Below are positions 1 to 9,359 of a stretch of 13,466 bases of DNA, piece after piece. Under the pieces are notes generated by a model. The model was not told where the DNA came from. It was given only the letters and a program-made list of their open reading frames with translations, and did no database searches. Location: assembly GCA_022496185.1 (NCBI GenBank), contig WTXG01000562.1, positions 1 through 13,466 of the forward strand, read 5' to 3'. Within the stretch, counting starts at the first letter, position 1. Every line of letters starts with the position of its first letter. The position numbers and the translations under genes are program-made. This DNA comes from Multifurca ochricompacta. Taxonomy: Eukaryota > Basidiomycota > Agaricomycetes > Russulales > Russulaceae.

Positions 1-812
1 TTTTTAAACGTGTCCTCCGCTCGAGATGTGTCGCTTAGGTCGCATAGGTGCTCATTGACCTGCAGAACGTCAGTTTCCACAGCCTCGGCCTTCCAGTCAA
101 ACTGTATACCATGAATTAGTGTGTGTGGGGAGAGCTTTTTTATCATGTGGCCAGGAATTGTGAACATATTCAGCTAGCGGTAAGTATTGGGCCAACGATA
201 CTGATCATATGCTTATCCAGAGTCACAAGTATTGTTCAAGCCAGAGGTTCATATGTTCACTCGAGCCATCTGTCTGGGGGTGGAATGCAGTCGACAAGTT
301 TTGTTGGATCTGAAGAACTTTGCTATGCATGCAGAAATGAGATGTGAACCGCGGATCTCAATCGGAGATGATGCATTGTGGGATTCCAAAGAATGGAAAA
401 AGGTGATGATAATAAAGGGCCACAACTCCCTCGCCTGTGATATCTTTGGAGCAGGGTATAAATTTGGCAGCTTTAGAACATCCTTGATCTACGATAGTGA
501 GTACTGCATCATATTTCCCAGCCAATGGGAGATCCGTGATCAGATCCATAGCAATATATTGGAATGGACTGGCAGTAGCCGGTACATCTAAGGGAAAGGT
601 CGGTGCTTTCCTGGTGAGCTTGGGTTTATTCTCTTGACACTTTGCGCACCCCCGGACGTATTCCATACAAATTCTTTTAAACCTTCACCTTCATATTCAT
701 ATTGTACTCCTTGTATGGTTTTATCTATACCTGGGTGTCCCCAGAATATGATCATGATATCGCTGAAGACTTTGTGCTGCTCCAGGAGAGAGCTTGGGAA
801 GGGAAGTTTCAC
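1..812 (-). pseudogene. pol: Gypsy integrase, partial at the window edge, broken
   Basis: Integrase inserts the cDNA into chromosomes. The zinc-binding part shows GHPGIDKTIQ (His near 737) and, after a frameshift near 670, CAKCQENKPKLTRK (Cys pair at 648-637). The catalytic core has AMDLITDLP (Asp at 546-544), IISD (Asp at 363-361), then STAFHPQTDG with the candidate Glu at 258-256, giving the DDE triad. From 666 to about 115 one frame is kept, interrupted by TGA at 360-358, 225-223 and 207-205. LPLAEYVHNSWPHDK-like sequence follows at about 180-130. A further shift near 110 leads to an open frame (WKAEAVETDVLQVNEHL) that runs off the left edge. Confidence 0.87.
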
Positions 813-863
813 AGGCTTAGATGTCTTAAGGAATAGCTCGGCAGGGAGGACGGTGATTCATCA

Positions 864-1290
864 TTATCTCCTAGTCCGTGATGGCGTCTGGTTGGTGTGA
901 AAGCATATCTGCAACTGTATGAAGCTTTCCTGGGACATGCTCAATGTGAAGTCGAAATCGGTGAGCTCTTGCAGCCATCTAGCTTGCCGGCGATTGAGTT
1001 TTTGGGGCTCCTTGAAGTACTGAAGATTATTGTGATCAGTGCGGACTTGGACCTTATTCTTGGCACCGAGAAGGTATTGACGCCATGATCTAAATGTGAT
1101 GATGATAGCGAATAGTTCGCCGATCGTAAATGTCCCAGTTACACTGTGTAGCATCTAGCGTCTTCGACAGGTAGGCGATGGGGTGTAGTCGTCCTTCAGG
1201 ATCTTTTTGACTCAGGGTCACTCCAAGGGCATAGCCTGAGGCGTCAGCGTCCACAATGAAAGGTTCTTCAAAATCTGGTTGTATTAGCAC
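864..1290 (-). pseudogene. pol: Gypsy RNase H domain, frameshifted
   Basis: RNase H removes the RNA strand of the RNA-DNA hybrid. The first half is in one frame (1290-1090: PFIVDADASGYALGVTLSQ, HPIAYLSKTL) and the second in another (1154-864: QVRTDHNNLQYFKEPQKLN, RRQARWLQELTDFDF). The switch falls in the conserved NWDIYD/GELFAII region at about 1135-1120 and looks like a 1-nt indel. The second frame ends at TAA 866-864 because of another indel just before integrase. Confidence 0.85.
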
Positions 1291-2175
1291 TGGTTGTTGA
1301 GGTCACTTGTCGCTTAAGAGTATTGAATGCCTCCTGTTCCATATTGGTCCATTTCCAAGGGTTCTTGGCACTGGTGAGTGCGTTAAGTGGGGCTGCAATT
1401 TTTGCTAAATCCCTGGATAAACCATCGATAGAATTGGCAGAACCCTAGGAATGAGCAGATCTCTTTCACAGTTGTAGGTGTTTTCCCAAGTGGCAACGCC
1501 TTCTACTTTGACCGGATCCATGTGCACCTGATTCGCCTCAAGGATAAGACCGAGTATTCTATACGTGTTTGTTCAAAAGCACATTTTTCCGGTTTGAGGT
1601 AGAGATCCAATTTATCGAGTTTATCTAAGACGCGATGTACTTTGGATTGATGATTGTGGAGATCGTGATCAGTATGAATTAAGATGTCGTCCATATACAC
1701 AGTAAACCAAGCATTCCCAGTTTCATTGCGTTCATTAAGTTCTTCTCTAAATTCCGCATTCATCATGGTCTGGAATGTCGCCGGAGAATTTGTGAGACCA
1801 AAGAACATCACGTTGGGTTCGTATAGTCCGCGATTTGTCTTGAAGGCTGCCTTCCATCGGTCCTCTGGGACTATACAGATATTGTTATATCCCCAGCGAA
1901 CATCCATCTTCGTGAACAGAGTGCTGCCGCGGACGCGATCTATGAGTTCGGAATTAGTGGTAAGGGGTATGTATTTCGGATCGTCCATTCATTAAGTTTG
2001 CGATAATCTTGGACTGGCCTAAGTTTTCCATCCTTCTTTTTGATGAAGAAGAAGGGCGATGCGTATGGCGATTTTGACTCTTTAATGTACCCTTCTGTAG
2101 GTGCTCCTCCAAGAATTTATTCAATGCATCCTGTTCTCCCGGTCCTAACGGATAGATCCTACAATCTAGTGACAA
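1291..2175 (-). pseudogene. pol: Gypsy reverse transcriptase, broken
   Basis: The 5' part (2175-1954) has the N-terminal signature [17 protein letters not shown]. The 161-codon stretch 1988-1503 holds the core: LFTKMDVRWGYNNI (first catalytic Asp codon 1904-1902), FGLTNSPATFQTMMN, and YMDDILIHT (YMDD at 1697-1686). Catalytic residues are intact at the codon level. The thumb and connection (1502-1291) are recognisable only in pieces, for example [12 protein letters not shown] near 1460, with frameshifts and stops. The enzyme copied element RNA to DNA in the particle. No full-length product is possible. Confidence 0.88.
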
Positions 2176-2893
2176 AGGTGCATCTGGTTTTAGCTCGATT
2201 CGATGATCCCAAGGTCGGCCTCAGGAAAGCGCTGTGCTTCCTGGTCGCTGAACACCTTCTGATGTCGATGATACTCTTTTGGCACGATCTGATCCCAAGA
2301 GGCTCAATATTATCTTTCGCTTTGATTGCTAGTTCCTGAGCAATATTCAATTTTCTAATAAGTGCTTCTGGTACGTTGAGTTGAATTGATTGCATAAGAC
2401 GTCCTTGACTCCAGTCTATAATCGGGTTACTAGCGGCGAACCAGGGATAGCCTAAGATCATTTGGTCCGTCCCGATCGACGCAATGTAGAATCGATGTTG
2501 TTGAGATTTGTTGTCTGTAGTTATATCGAGATCCACATATTTATCAATGTTCCAGGTGGCGTTAGGGGTTCCATCGTTTTGTAATTTCCTTGGGATCGAG
2601 TTGTTTGGTCGGAGTCGGTATTTGATAACTGTTCTGTAACTGATGAAATTTTCTGTTGCACCGCTGTCAACAAGTGCTTCTATGTCGGCCATTTCTTTCA
2701 CACCATGGAGGGGAACAATTATTTTCATTGCTTGAATTGGTGAAATGTATACATGATGTGAAACTATCGCTCGAATGAAACGCCGCCATTCAAGCGATAT
2801 AAAAAGTCCTCGTTGTCTTTGAACTGCTTCTGTAACTCCAAGCGTTGGTGTGGTCATCGATTTCAGGGATGCTGCAAGTGCCGCGATGTCCAT
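2159..2893 (-). pseudogene. pol: Gypsy aspartic protease region of gag-pol
   Basis: This 244-codon open stretch holds the retropepsin active-site motif ALVDSGATENFIS (catalytic Asp codon at 2668-2666). The flap-side and second half follow in MILGYPWFAASNPIIDWSQG. Retropepsin-type enzymes cut the gag-pol polyprotein as dimers. The ATG at 2893 is only the edge of an open frame; the region was translated as part of gag-pol. The frame leaves the alignment towards its 3' end (CRSATRKHSAF onward), and the linker to reverse transcriptase continues in another frame near 2175. Confidence 0.85.
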
Positions 2894-4451
2894 GGGTGGC
2901 TTTGAAACATTTGATCTGTGGGTACCGTTGCAGTCGTCAGAGCAATTTCCGTGATGGCAGCAGTCTGGGCTGGGGCACTTGTGCTAGGTCGAGGCTTCTT
3001 GGTTGGGCAATCACGAAAAGATGACCTCGTCGGCCGCACTCAAAACAGCGGCCCTCCCTTCTATATTGTTCTTTGTCTTGGTAGTGACTGCCTTTTTAAT
3101 TGCGTTGACGTCCATGGCATTCGGGTTGCGTCGTTGAGGGAGCGTGGACTGTATTCCTTGACTAGTGCTTCGGTTAATGATTGGTGTTTTGTTCGCGAAG
3201 AGGCTCTGTATGTAGATCCAGTTCGCATGGTATCGTCGAGCCGAGTCTGCTGTTTCGTCGAACGTCTGGGGACTATCCTGAGTGATCATAGTCTGCACTA
3301 GTTTCTGAGGTAACCCCTTTTGAAAATTCTGTCGAGTTGCTGGATCATCTAGGTACAGCCGGCCCGAATTGCGAGATCTCGGAATTCGGCGATGTAATGT
3401 CGATATTTCCATTTGTCATCCGGAGTTTCTCTAGCCCCTGGAGTGCCTTTTGTCCGCGGCTATATGGCGAATGCCACCTGAAACGTTTGGCGGAATTTCT
3501 CCCACGGGTGCGGCTCTTGAATTCTGGCATGGGTGATGTTGGCTAGCCACCTTGTCTGTTCGTCACCCATCGGCTAACCTTTTGTCCTCTCACTAGGGCC
3601 AACACATAGGAAACTCTGGATATCTGTTTTTTATAACTGTCACTTGGTTGTTCAAGAAAATGTGGAGCTCTACTTGAGTCCACCAGTGCTCTGCCTCAGC
3701 TCGGTTTCCGTCGAAGAATGAGGGTGGTACCCCTTCAATCCGTCCTGGTGCACCATCCTTGGGTGCTGTGGTTGCAAGTAAGTCAGTGGGTCCTCCTTCA
3801 GGGTCTTCTGGGTCAGCTGATCGCTGTTGTTGTCTAGGTTGGGGTTCAGGAAGTGTGGTCGACATTGGGTTCAGGTTTGCTCCTGCTGGTAGCGCTTCGA
3901 ATAACGGTTGGAGGATATATTCTGTTAGTGGGGTTCTGGAGGTATCAGGTACATTCAGTCCAGTTTCGTTAGGGGCTATCCTAATAGCTTCAATTTGTCC
4001 TAGGTTATTGGGATGGACTTGGTACCAAGTCCCTTGGTAAAGGTCGACCGCGAGCTGCGTATGTCGGTAGGGAATCCAATATCCCCTAAAAGGTACGTGT
4101 TCCTCTTGTAACTCTAACCAGCATGCATTTCGCTTTAGCTCCGGGTCGATGTGTCAGTCAATCGGATGGGGAGGATGAATGGGAAGGAGGTCGCCACGGT
4201 CGCAAGGGTTGTTTCGATGGACATCAATGAAGACACCTGGAGCAGTCCTGCTCCCAGTCGAGGTTCAAGTAAGAAGTCGGGGTTCTGTGTCGTGTGGGAC
4301 GCTCTTAGTCGAGGAGTCGTTTGCAAGAAGTGCAAGGCGGTTTCGGTTTACAGGTAAGATTCTTTCAAGGCTCTGGGTTACTGATCGGTCTTCTAGGTTT
4401 CGGGTTGGCGACTGATACTCGAGGGACCACGTTGTCCATCGAAGGCATCTG
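2894..4451 (-). pseudogene. gag: Gypsy gag (capsid and zinc-knuckle nucleocapsid), broken
   Basis: Gag forms the virus-like particle that packages element RNA. From 4451 the frame runs to about 3866 with two TGA stops at 4265-4267 and 4154-4156, each a plausible CGA (Arg) lost by CpG decay. The stretch includes DPELKRNACWLELQEEHVP at about 4147-4091. It passes without a stop into the ORF at 3865-3593 (MSTTLPEPQP..., then PPSFFDGNRAEAEHWWTQVE, a capsid-like start). Later pieces lie at 3530-3345 and 3412-3011 in different frames. A CCHC zinc knuckle reads CFECGRRGH at about 3048-3022; a 1-nt loss shifts the frame before its last residues (RDCP). The protein was clearly a retrotransposon gag, and several frameshifts disable it. 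Confidence 0.8.
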
Positions 4452-4779
4452 TGTAGCGAGCTATGAAAGTGTAGCTCAGTCTTTGGGATAGAAAGACTAT
4501 ATAATTTGATAATACCTATGAAAGCATAGCTACACAAATGAATCAGTAAAGGAAAGATGCAGCTACAACACAAGGAGTACTGACCTCAGTCTTTGGGATA
4601 GAAAGACTGAGGTTCCTAACTACGCTACTAAGTTCTTTTGTAAGAGCGAAGTATAACAAATAGACATGAAAATTTGCATGACCCACGTGCTCTGAATATT
4701 GCATTGATGTGGTGATGATCAGATCTGGGCTGCCATCTCCAGTATCAATTGGCTGCGTGCTATGGCTGCACTTCCAACA
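4452..4779 (-). repeat. 3' LTR of the copia element
   Basis: The 328-bp copy runs from TGTTGGAAGTGC at 4779 to GCTCGCTACA at 4452 on the minus strand, directly after the polypurine tract. It is followed by gypsy gag sequence and the CAGAT half of the target duplication (4451-4447). The 24-nt internal repeats are at 4475-4498 and 4585-4608. Confidence 0.95.
4584..4612. other. Perfect hairpin inside the copia LTR
   Basis: CCTCAGTCTTT (4584-4594) and AAAGACTGAGG (4602-4612) form a perfect 11-bp stem with a 7-nt loop. The same hairpin is unchanged in the 5' LTR (9164-9192). One arm-loop-arm core is repeated 110 nt away without the closing bases. It could be a transcription-factor palindrome, an RNA stem or a 3'-end signal; the sequence does not decide. 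Confidence 0.7.
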
Positions 4780-4780
4780 T

Positions 4781-4792
4781 GCCCCCTCAGCC
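4781..4792 (-). promoter_or_regulatory. Copia polypurine tract
   Basis: GGCTGAGGGGGC on the minus strand lies one base before the 3' LTR. It is the usual site for plus-strand DNA priming. The stop codon of pol (TGA, 4789-4787) is embedded in it, so coding sequence runs right up to the LTR. Confidence 0.75.
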
Positions 4793-5259
4793 TGCATGCT
4801 GGACTCCCATCACATCAGCGAACTTCTCGTGTTTCTCACAGACGAGGCCTTTTGTCAACACATCAGCAAGCTGTTCTTCCATTGGCACATATGTCAGTTC
4901 AATAACTTGGCTTTTGCACATGTGCCTCAAGAAGTGATGCCTTATCTTGATGTGTTTAGTGCGATCGTGGAACTTGGGGTTTCGGGCAACAGATATTGCA
5001 GATTGATTGTCCATGCAGAGGGTTGTCAGTGAGTCACTCTTCTGGTGGATGTCAGCTAGTAATTGATGCAACCAGACAGCTTCTTTTGCAGCATGTGCTC
5101 CAGCAATATACTCGGCCTCGGTACTCGATAGCGCGATGGATGGTTGCTTCTTGGAGCTCCAGCTAATGGCACCTCCAGCAAGTAGGAAAACAAAACCTGA
5201 TGTGGACTTCCAATCGTTCACATCACTGGCCCAATCAGCATCAACATAGCCGTACAGCT
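4787..5259 (-). pseudogene. pol: Copia RNase H domain, end of pol
   Basis: The last part of pol encodes LYGYVDADWASDVNDWKSTS (Asp codon 5242-5240), LSSTEAEYIAG (Glu), CMDNQSAISVA (Asp codon 5011-5009) and HIKIRHHFLR, the standard Ty1/copia RNase H block. VPMEEQLADVLTKGL then marks the C-terminus. The stop at 4789-4787 lies in the polypurine tract, the usual end of a copia pol. No internal stop is seen in this domain. Confidence 0.93.
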
Positions 5260-6298
5260 CAGTTCCCTTAGGTGCATTGCATTTGAAGACAAGTTTTGTG
5301 CCGCTCATGGCTCTGAGGTAATGGAAAGTGCAGTTCAGAGCTTGCTGATGCTCCTCCCCAGGGTTCACAGTGTGCCTCCTGAGCACTGCAACAGTGTATG
5401 CTAGGTCAGGATGGGTGCCAAGCATAGGGTACATCAATGTGCTGATCGCTTGCTGGTACCTTTTGACGTCAACTGTAGGTGAGTCGAGCCTCTTTAGGTG
5501 CTCATTTGCAAGGGTGGGTGTGCTAATGGGTCGCACGTCAGATTTTCCAAAACACTTCAAGATTTCTTCAATGTATTTTTCTTGGGAGAGTGCCATCCAT
5601 CCAGCTTTGCGGTTGCGCATGATGTGCATCCCAAGAATCCAGGTGATTTCGCCCAGGTCGGTCATCTCATAGGCATTTCTGAGTGCCTCTTTGTCTTCAT
5701 TGATCTCCTTTAGGTCCTTTGTCACCATGGTGATGTTGTCAATGTAGAGAGCAATAATAGAGGACTTTGCGTTTCTGTGGCAGACAAAAACTGCGTGGTC
5801 GGCTTCAGTGCGTTGGTATCCTATGTTTTCAAGCTTAGCTCTGATGTCTTGATACCAGACGTGGCCACCTTGCTTCGTTCCATAGACTGCCTTGATAAGT
5901 CAGAGTACCATCCCCTCGGGAACTTCAAAACCAGGAGGTGGCTCCATGTAAATCTCTTCTTTTAGTTCGCCATTTAGGTATGCTGACTTCACATCCATTT
6001 GGTGAACTTCCAGGTTGTATTCAGTTGCTAGTGCGAGGATTGCGCAAAGCGATGCAAACTTTGCCACTGGGGCGAATGTCTCATCATAGTCAACTCCTTC
6101 AACTTGAGTGAAACCCTGTGCGATGATGCAAGCCTTGTGCCTCAAGACCTCTCCAGTTGGCCTGCGCTTCGTGCGGAACACCCACTTGCTGCCAACCACC
6201 TTGTGCCCCTTTGGGTGTTCGACAACTTCATACACTCCCATGGACTCGAATGATCTCATCTCCTCCTGGCAAGCAACTTCCCATTCGCCAGCATTGAG
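5260..6298 (-). pseudogene. pol: Copia reverse transcriptase with altered catalytic motif
   Basis: After the TGA at 6301-6299 the frame continues EWEVACQEEMRSFESM, then VVGSKWVFRTKRRPTGEV, IAQGFTQVEGVDYDETFAPV, VHQMDVKSAYLNGELKEEIY (first catalytic Asp) and PPPGFEVPEG. TGA at 5902-5900 (plausible former CGA) follows, then VYGTKQGGHVWY and EADHAVF. The catalytic YVDD box reads YIDN at 5746-5735, so the second metal-binding Asp is lost. A GAC-to-AAC change at a former CpG explains it. DLGEITWILGMHI and LSQEKYIEEIL complete the domain. Except for the two TGAs one frame is kept throughout. Confidence 0.92.
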
Positions 6299-7420
6299 TC
6301 ATGCCATAGCTTCTTTGAAGGTGCGTGGGTCACTTTCCAACTCAAGCTGTGCGATGTTGGCTTGCTCTGTAAGGTTCCCTTTTGTCTTGTAGGAGCTAAT
6401 GGAGTAGTGAGGGTCATTGTCGCGGATAGGAGGGCAAGCGGTTCGCTTTGGTCGGGTGGTGATAGGCATTGGTGTTGGTGTCAGTGCTGGTGCTGGAGTC
6501 TCAGTGAGTACATTTTCAACTTTGCTGTCGCTACTTTGCTGAATTTGGCTAGGGTTTTGCACTGGTGTATTAGGCCGCAGCTCAATAATGTTGTCGTTTT
6601 CACCGCTAGTTTCTGCATCGTCGAATTCAATAATGACTCTTTCACTGTGTGGCCCCCCTTCATTGAATACAACGTCGCGCGATTTGTAGAAACATCCCGT
6701 TGGGTGGTGCACTAGACGGTAAGCTTTGTGACTACGAGCATACCCCAAGAATGTGCACAATAGGGACTTTGCACCAAGCTTGGTGCGATATTTTGCTGGG
6801 ATATGCACAAACACTTGGCAGCCGAAAACACGCAAGCAAGAAACGTCAGGTTTATTTCCGCTCCAAGCTTCATCAGGCGTGGAGTCTGCCAGTGCACGGG
6901 TGGGTGTGACATTGTGCAGATAAGCTGCGTACTCTAACGCATTGTACCAGTAGGTCTCAGGCAAGTCAGCATCAATTAGCATCATCTGGACTTTATCAAG
7001 AAGTGTCCAGTTCATGCGCTCCGCAATGCTGTTATGCTGAGGTGTGTCTGCCATTGTCATTTCGTGTTTGATGCCTTTGTCTTGCAGGAACCTCTGGGCG
7101 GCAGCGGTGATATATTCGCCCCCTCCATCTGTATGCAACACCCTGACTCGCTGACCTGTTTTGACTTCTGTGCATGCAATGAAGCTTTTGAGATGGTGAG
7201 TGACTTCAGATTTGTCTCGCAGGCCGGCAACAAAGACTCTTCGGGACTTATCGTCCACCCAGGTTACAAAATATTTGAATCCTTGGTGGGATTGTTGTGG
7301 CAACTTTCCACATACATCTGAGAAGATTCGCCCTAGGACTTGGGTAGCTCTGGTCCCAGTTTCCTTCTGGATTTCAGCGTGGGTCTGCTTCCCTTTGAGG
7401 CACGTCTTGCAGAGGTCAGG
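6299..7420 (-). pseudogene. pol: Copia integrase core and C-terminal region
   Basis: From about 7420 the frame reads CKTCLKGKQTH (zinc ligands), then the rve catalytic core: TWVDDKSRR (Asp at about 7255), LHTDGGGEY (Asp at 7129-7127) and PQHNSIAER (Glu at 7021-7019). That gives D-D-35-E, the retroviral-type spacing. FGCQVFVHIP, AKSLLCTFLGYARSHKAYRL and FYKSRDVVFNE follow, as in most copia integrases, then a Pro/Thr-rich linker. The frame is open for more than 330 codons, so integrase is the best kept domain. It ends at TGA 6301-6299, a plausible former CGA, before the reverse transcriptase. Confidence 0.92.
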
Positions 7421-7464
7421 GGGCTTGTCTGTGAGGTAATGTCCATCCCCTTAACCATCCCCTT

Positions 7465-7950
7465 TCACATCATTTGGAGAACAGCATTGACATGTAGATG
7501 ACCAAGGTGGCGGTGCCAGGTGTGTAAGTCAGTTTTCGCCACTGAGTTTCGTGCAACTAAAGCAACTTCATCATCGGGGTTAGCCTTGTCCCCTTCACCC
7601 AGGAAAATATCGACTTGAGCGATCTGGACTCTCTCCGGGACTACAGTGTGGGCGTCCATCATGTAGAGGTTGCCTTCAAGGCATCCCTCACAGGTAAGCA
7701 CTCCAGTCTGACTGTAGATCTGGCAGGAATTCTTGGCAAAATGCACATTGGCTCTGCGACTGGCGAGTTGAGCAACAGATAAAAGATTTCCATGTAGTTT
7801 GGGGACATGTAGGACGTCTTGGAGAATGGCATCACTCCACTTCCCATTTGCTGTCATTTGGACATGGATGCAACCGATGCCGGTGCTGAGGATGCTGCTG
7901 TTGTCGCCTAAGACAATTTTACTGGGTTGGTGAGTGTTTTGAAATTGAAA
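7465..7950 (-). pseudogene. pol: Copia protease C-terminal part and GAG-pre-integrase domain
   Basis: The frame carries KIVLGDNSSILSTGIG and LQDVLHVPKLHGNLLSVAQL, the usual second half of a copia protease. It continues with LTCEGCLEGNLYMMD and LHTWHRHLGHLHVNAVLQM, the GAG-pre-integrase region with the first two zinc ligands (His/His) of integrase. TGA at 7467-7465 interrupts the frame and is a plausible former CGA. The Cys pair of the zinc finger follows after a 1-nt shift, in DLCKTCLKGKQTH (about 7400-7360). Confidence 0.87.
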
Positions 7951-8345
7951 AACCAGTTCCGATGGGAGCACATGGTACGTGAAGCTCCAGAATCGATAAT
8001 CCATCGCTGATTTAGATTGATGCGTGATGATAGGGCTTGTAGCACTTTGAACAGGAGTACAGGGCTGTCCCCTTGCGGTGCACTGTCACTGGCAGGTGCC
8101 TGGTCTCCAGTTACTGTGACTTTGGCTGTAGTGTTGGGAGATTTCTGCATATCATCTCCAGTGCCACTTGCTTTGGCCTCATTTTCCTTTTCCAGCTTCC
8201 AGCACTCTTCCACCACATGGCCACACTTCTTACAGTGAGTGCAGCGTTTCTTTGTCTTCTCCTCTCTGACTTTTCCCTTTTTAGCTGTATTTGCTGAGCG
8301 CGCGAAGTAAGCGGTCACTCCAAGGCCTGATTCTTGAACGCACAT
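7908..8345 (-). pseudogene. Copia gag zinc knuckle and start of the protease
   Basis: The open stretch encodes a CCHC knuckle, CTHCKKCGHVVEEC (8243-8202), the nucleic-acid-binding part of gag. After a Ser/Thr/Ala-rich linker comes RWIIDSGASRTMCSH with the retropepsin-like active-site Asp codon at 7994-7992. The first Cys-to-last Cys spacing is normal. The frame stops at 7908 after a frameshift near 7930; the protease continues in the next frame (FQNTHQPSKIVLGDNSSI). Confidence 0.87.
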
Positions 8346-8960
8346 TGTTCATCAAGAATTATTTGTGACTTGACATGCTCAACGGTAAGGGAAGAGGGGT
8401 TGGCTGTAGAAAGGATGGTTTTTAGAGTGGATAGGGAGGTTGGGAGTGAGGAGATGATTGCAAAGCGACGAGCTTGTCATCCAATGGCAAGCCGATGTTG
8501 GATATGGTATGGGCAGCCCTGACATGGTTTATCTGGGGCTCGAGGGATTCTGTGTCCGAGAGGGTGGAGGAAGACGTCGTTGATAAGGTAAACGATCTTC
8601 TGTCTCCTTTGCCTTCATAGGACTAATAGCTTCTCCCAGCATTCCTTGGCCGTCTTCGCATACAGGACTGTACTCAGGGGTTCGTCCTTGAGCGTCAATG
8701 ATATTTGTGCTTGTGCTTCGCTATCTTTGAGTGCCCATTCCTCCTGTTTTCAGGAGGTGCTGTGGCATCTGGCTGAGGCTCTGATCCATCAACCACAGAC
8801 CACAATCTCGCAGTTTCAGGACCATCTGAACTCTGTACTTCCAGAATGTGAAGTTTCCACCATCATCTTCCAAGTGAGGTATGTCATATTGACGTGCTCC
8901 TTTTGAGTTTGCCGCAGATGCTGCTGCTGCTACTTTGGGTGCCGCTGCGCTGGAACTCAT
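8346..8960 (-). pseudogene. gag: Copia gag, N-terminal and central part, frameshifted
   Basis: The ATG at 8960 lies 73 bp inside the 5' LTR and is the likely gag start. It opens MSSSAAAPKVAAAASAANSK, then YDIPHLEDDGGNFTFWKYRV and LRDCGLWLMD, typical of the copia gag N-terminus (DUF4219/UBN2-like). A frameshift near 8740 leads to a stretch with ISLTLKDEPLSTVLYAKTAK and CWEKLL (to about 8625). Another shift near 8620 leads to YEGKGD and then LPLDDKLVAFAIISSLPTS (about 8500-8440) and VEHVKSQIILDEQ (about 8385). A third shift near 8340 connects to the zinc-knuckle frame. Gag built the particle; this copy cannot give an intact one. Confidence 0.8.
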
Positions 8961-9010
8961 TGCTTAGAGTGTGTGGTGGTTTTCTGTCTGGTGTGTTCTG
9001 ATTTGATTTA

Positions 9011-9032
9011 GAGCAACTCAGGTCTCATAATC
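9011..9032 (-). promoter_or_regulatory. Copia primer-binding site, probably for a half tRNA-Met
   Basis: Directly inside the 5' LTR the minus strand reads GATTATGAGACCTGAGTTGC, with no TGG start as a tRNA 3' end would need. Its complement (plus strand, 9011-9032) resembles the D-arm to anticodon-loop part of a tRNA-Met, with CTCATAA containing the CAU anticodon. Drosophila copia and yeast Ty5 are primed by a tRNA cleaved in the anticodon region. The complement of the site ends just past the anticodon loop, at about tRNA position 39-40, as in copia. CATAATC rather than CATAACCC favours the elongator over the initiator tRNA. Confidence 0.55.
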
Positions 9033-9359
9033 TGTAGCGAGCTATAAAGCGTAGCTCAGTCTTTGGGATAGAAAGACTATATAATTTGATAATACCTATG
9101 AAAGCGTAGCTACACAAATGAATCAGTAAAGGAAAGATGCAGCTACAACACAAGGAGTACTGACCTCAGTCTTTGGGATAGAAAGACTGAGGTTCCTAAC
9201 TACGCTACTAAGTTCTTTTGTAAGAGCGAAGTATAACAAATAGACATGAAAATTTGCATGACCCACATGCTCTGAATATTGCATTGATGCGGTGATGATC
9301 GGATCTGGGCTGCCATCTCTGGTATCAATTGGCTGCGTGCTATGGCTGCACTTCCAACA
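9033..9359 (-). repeat. 5' LTR of the copia element
   Basis: The 327-bp LTR begins TGTTGGAAGTGC at 9359 and ends GCTCGCTACA at 9033 on the minus strand. It matches 4452-4779 with seven substitutions and one single-base indel (about 98% identity). It contains two copies of a 24-nt block (9055-9078 and 9165-9188); the second lies in a perfect hairpin (9164-9192). Confidence 0.95.

Larger units (their letters stand above)
4452..9359 (-). mobile_element. Ty1/copia LTR retrotransposon, complete but inactive
   Basis: This is a full-structure element of 4908 bp: 5' LTR 9359-9033, tRNA-Met-like primer site, gag, CCHC knuckle, protease, integrase, reverse transcriptase, RNase H, polypurine tract, 3' LTR 4779-4452. 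Integrase before reverse transcriptase defines Ty1/copia. The flanks carry a 5-bp target duplication with one mismatch (minus strand CAGAC at 9364-9360, CAGAT at 4451-4447). It lies inside gypsy gag and is therefore younger than the gypsy. The LTRs differ by seven substitutions and one 1-bp indel. Three in-frame TGAs, several frameshifts and a D-to-N change in the polymerase site make it non-functional. Confidence 0.93.

Noticed and set aside
232..591. Plus-strand ORF of 119 codons
   Set aside because: It is antisense to the gypsy integrase, whose motifs on the minus strand are clear. Composition is not protein-like.
9011..9032. A host tRNA-Met gene
   Set aside because: Only about 22 nt resemble a tRNA; the acceptor, T-arm and CCA-side halves are missing. 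It fits a primer-binding site at an LTR border.
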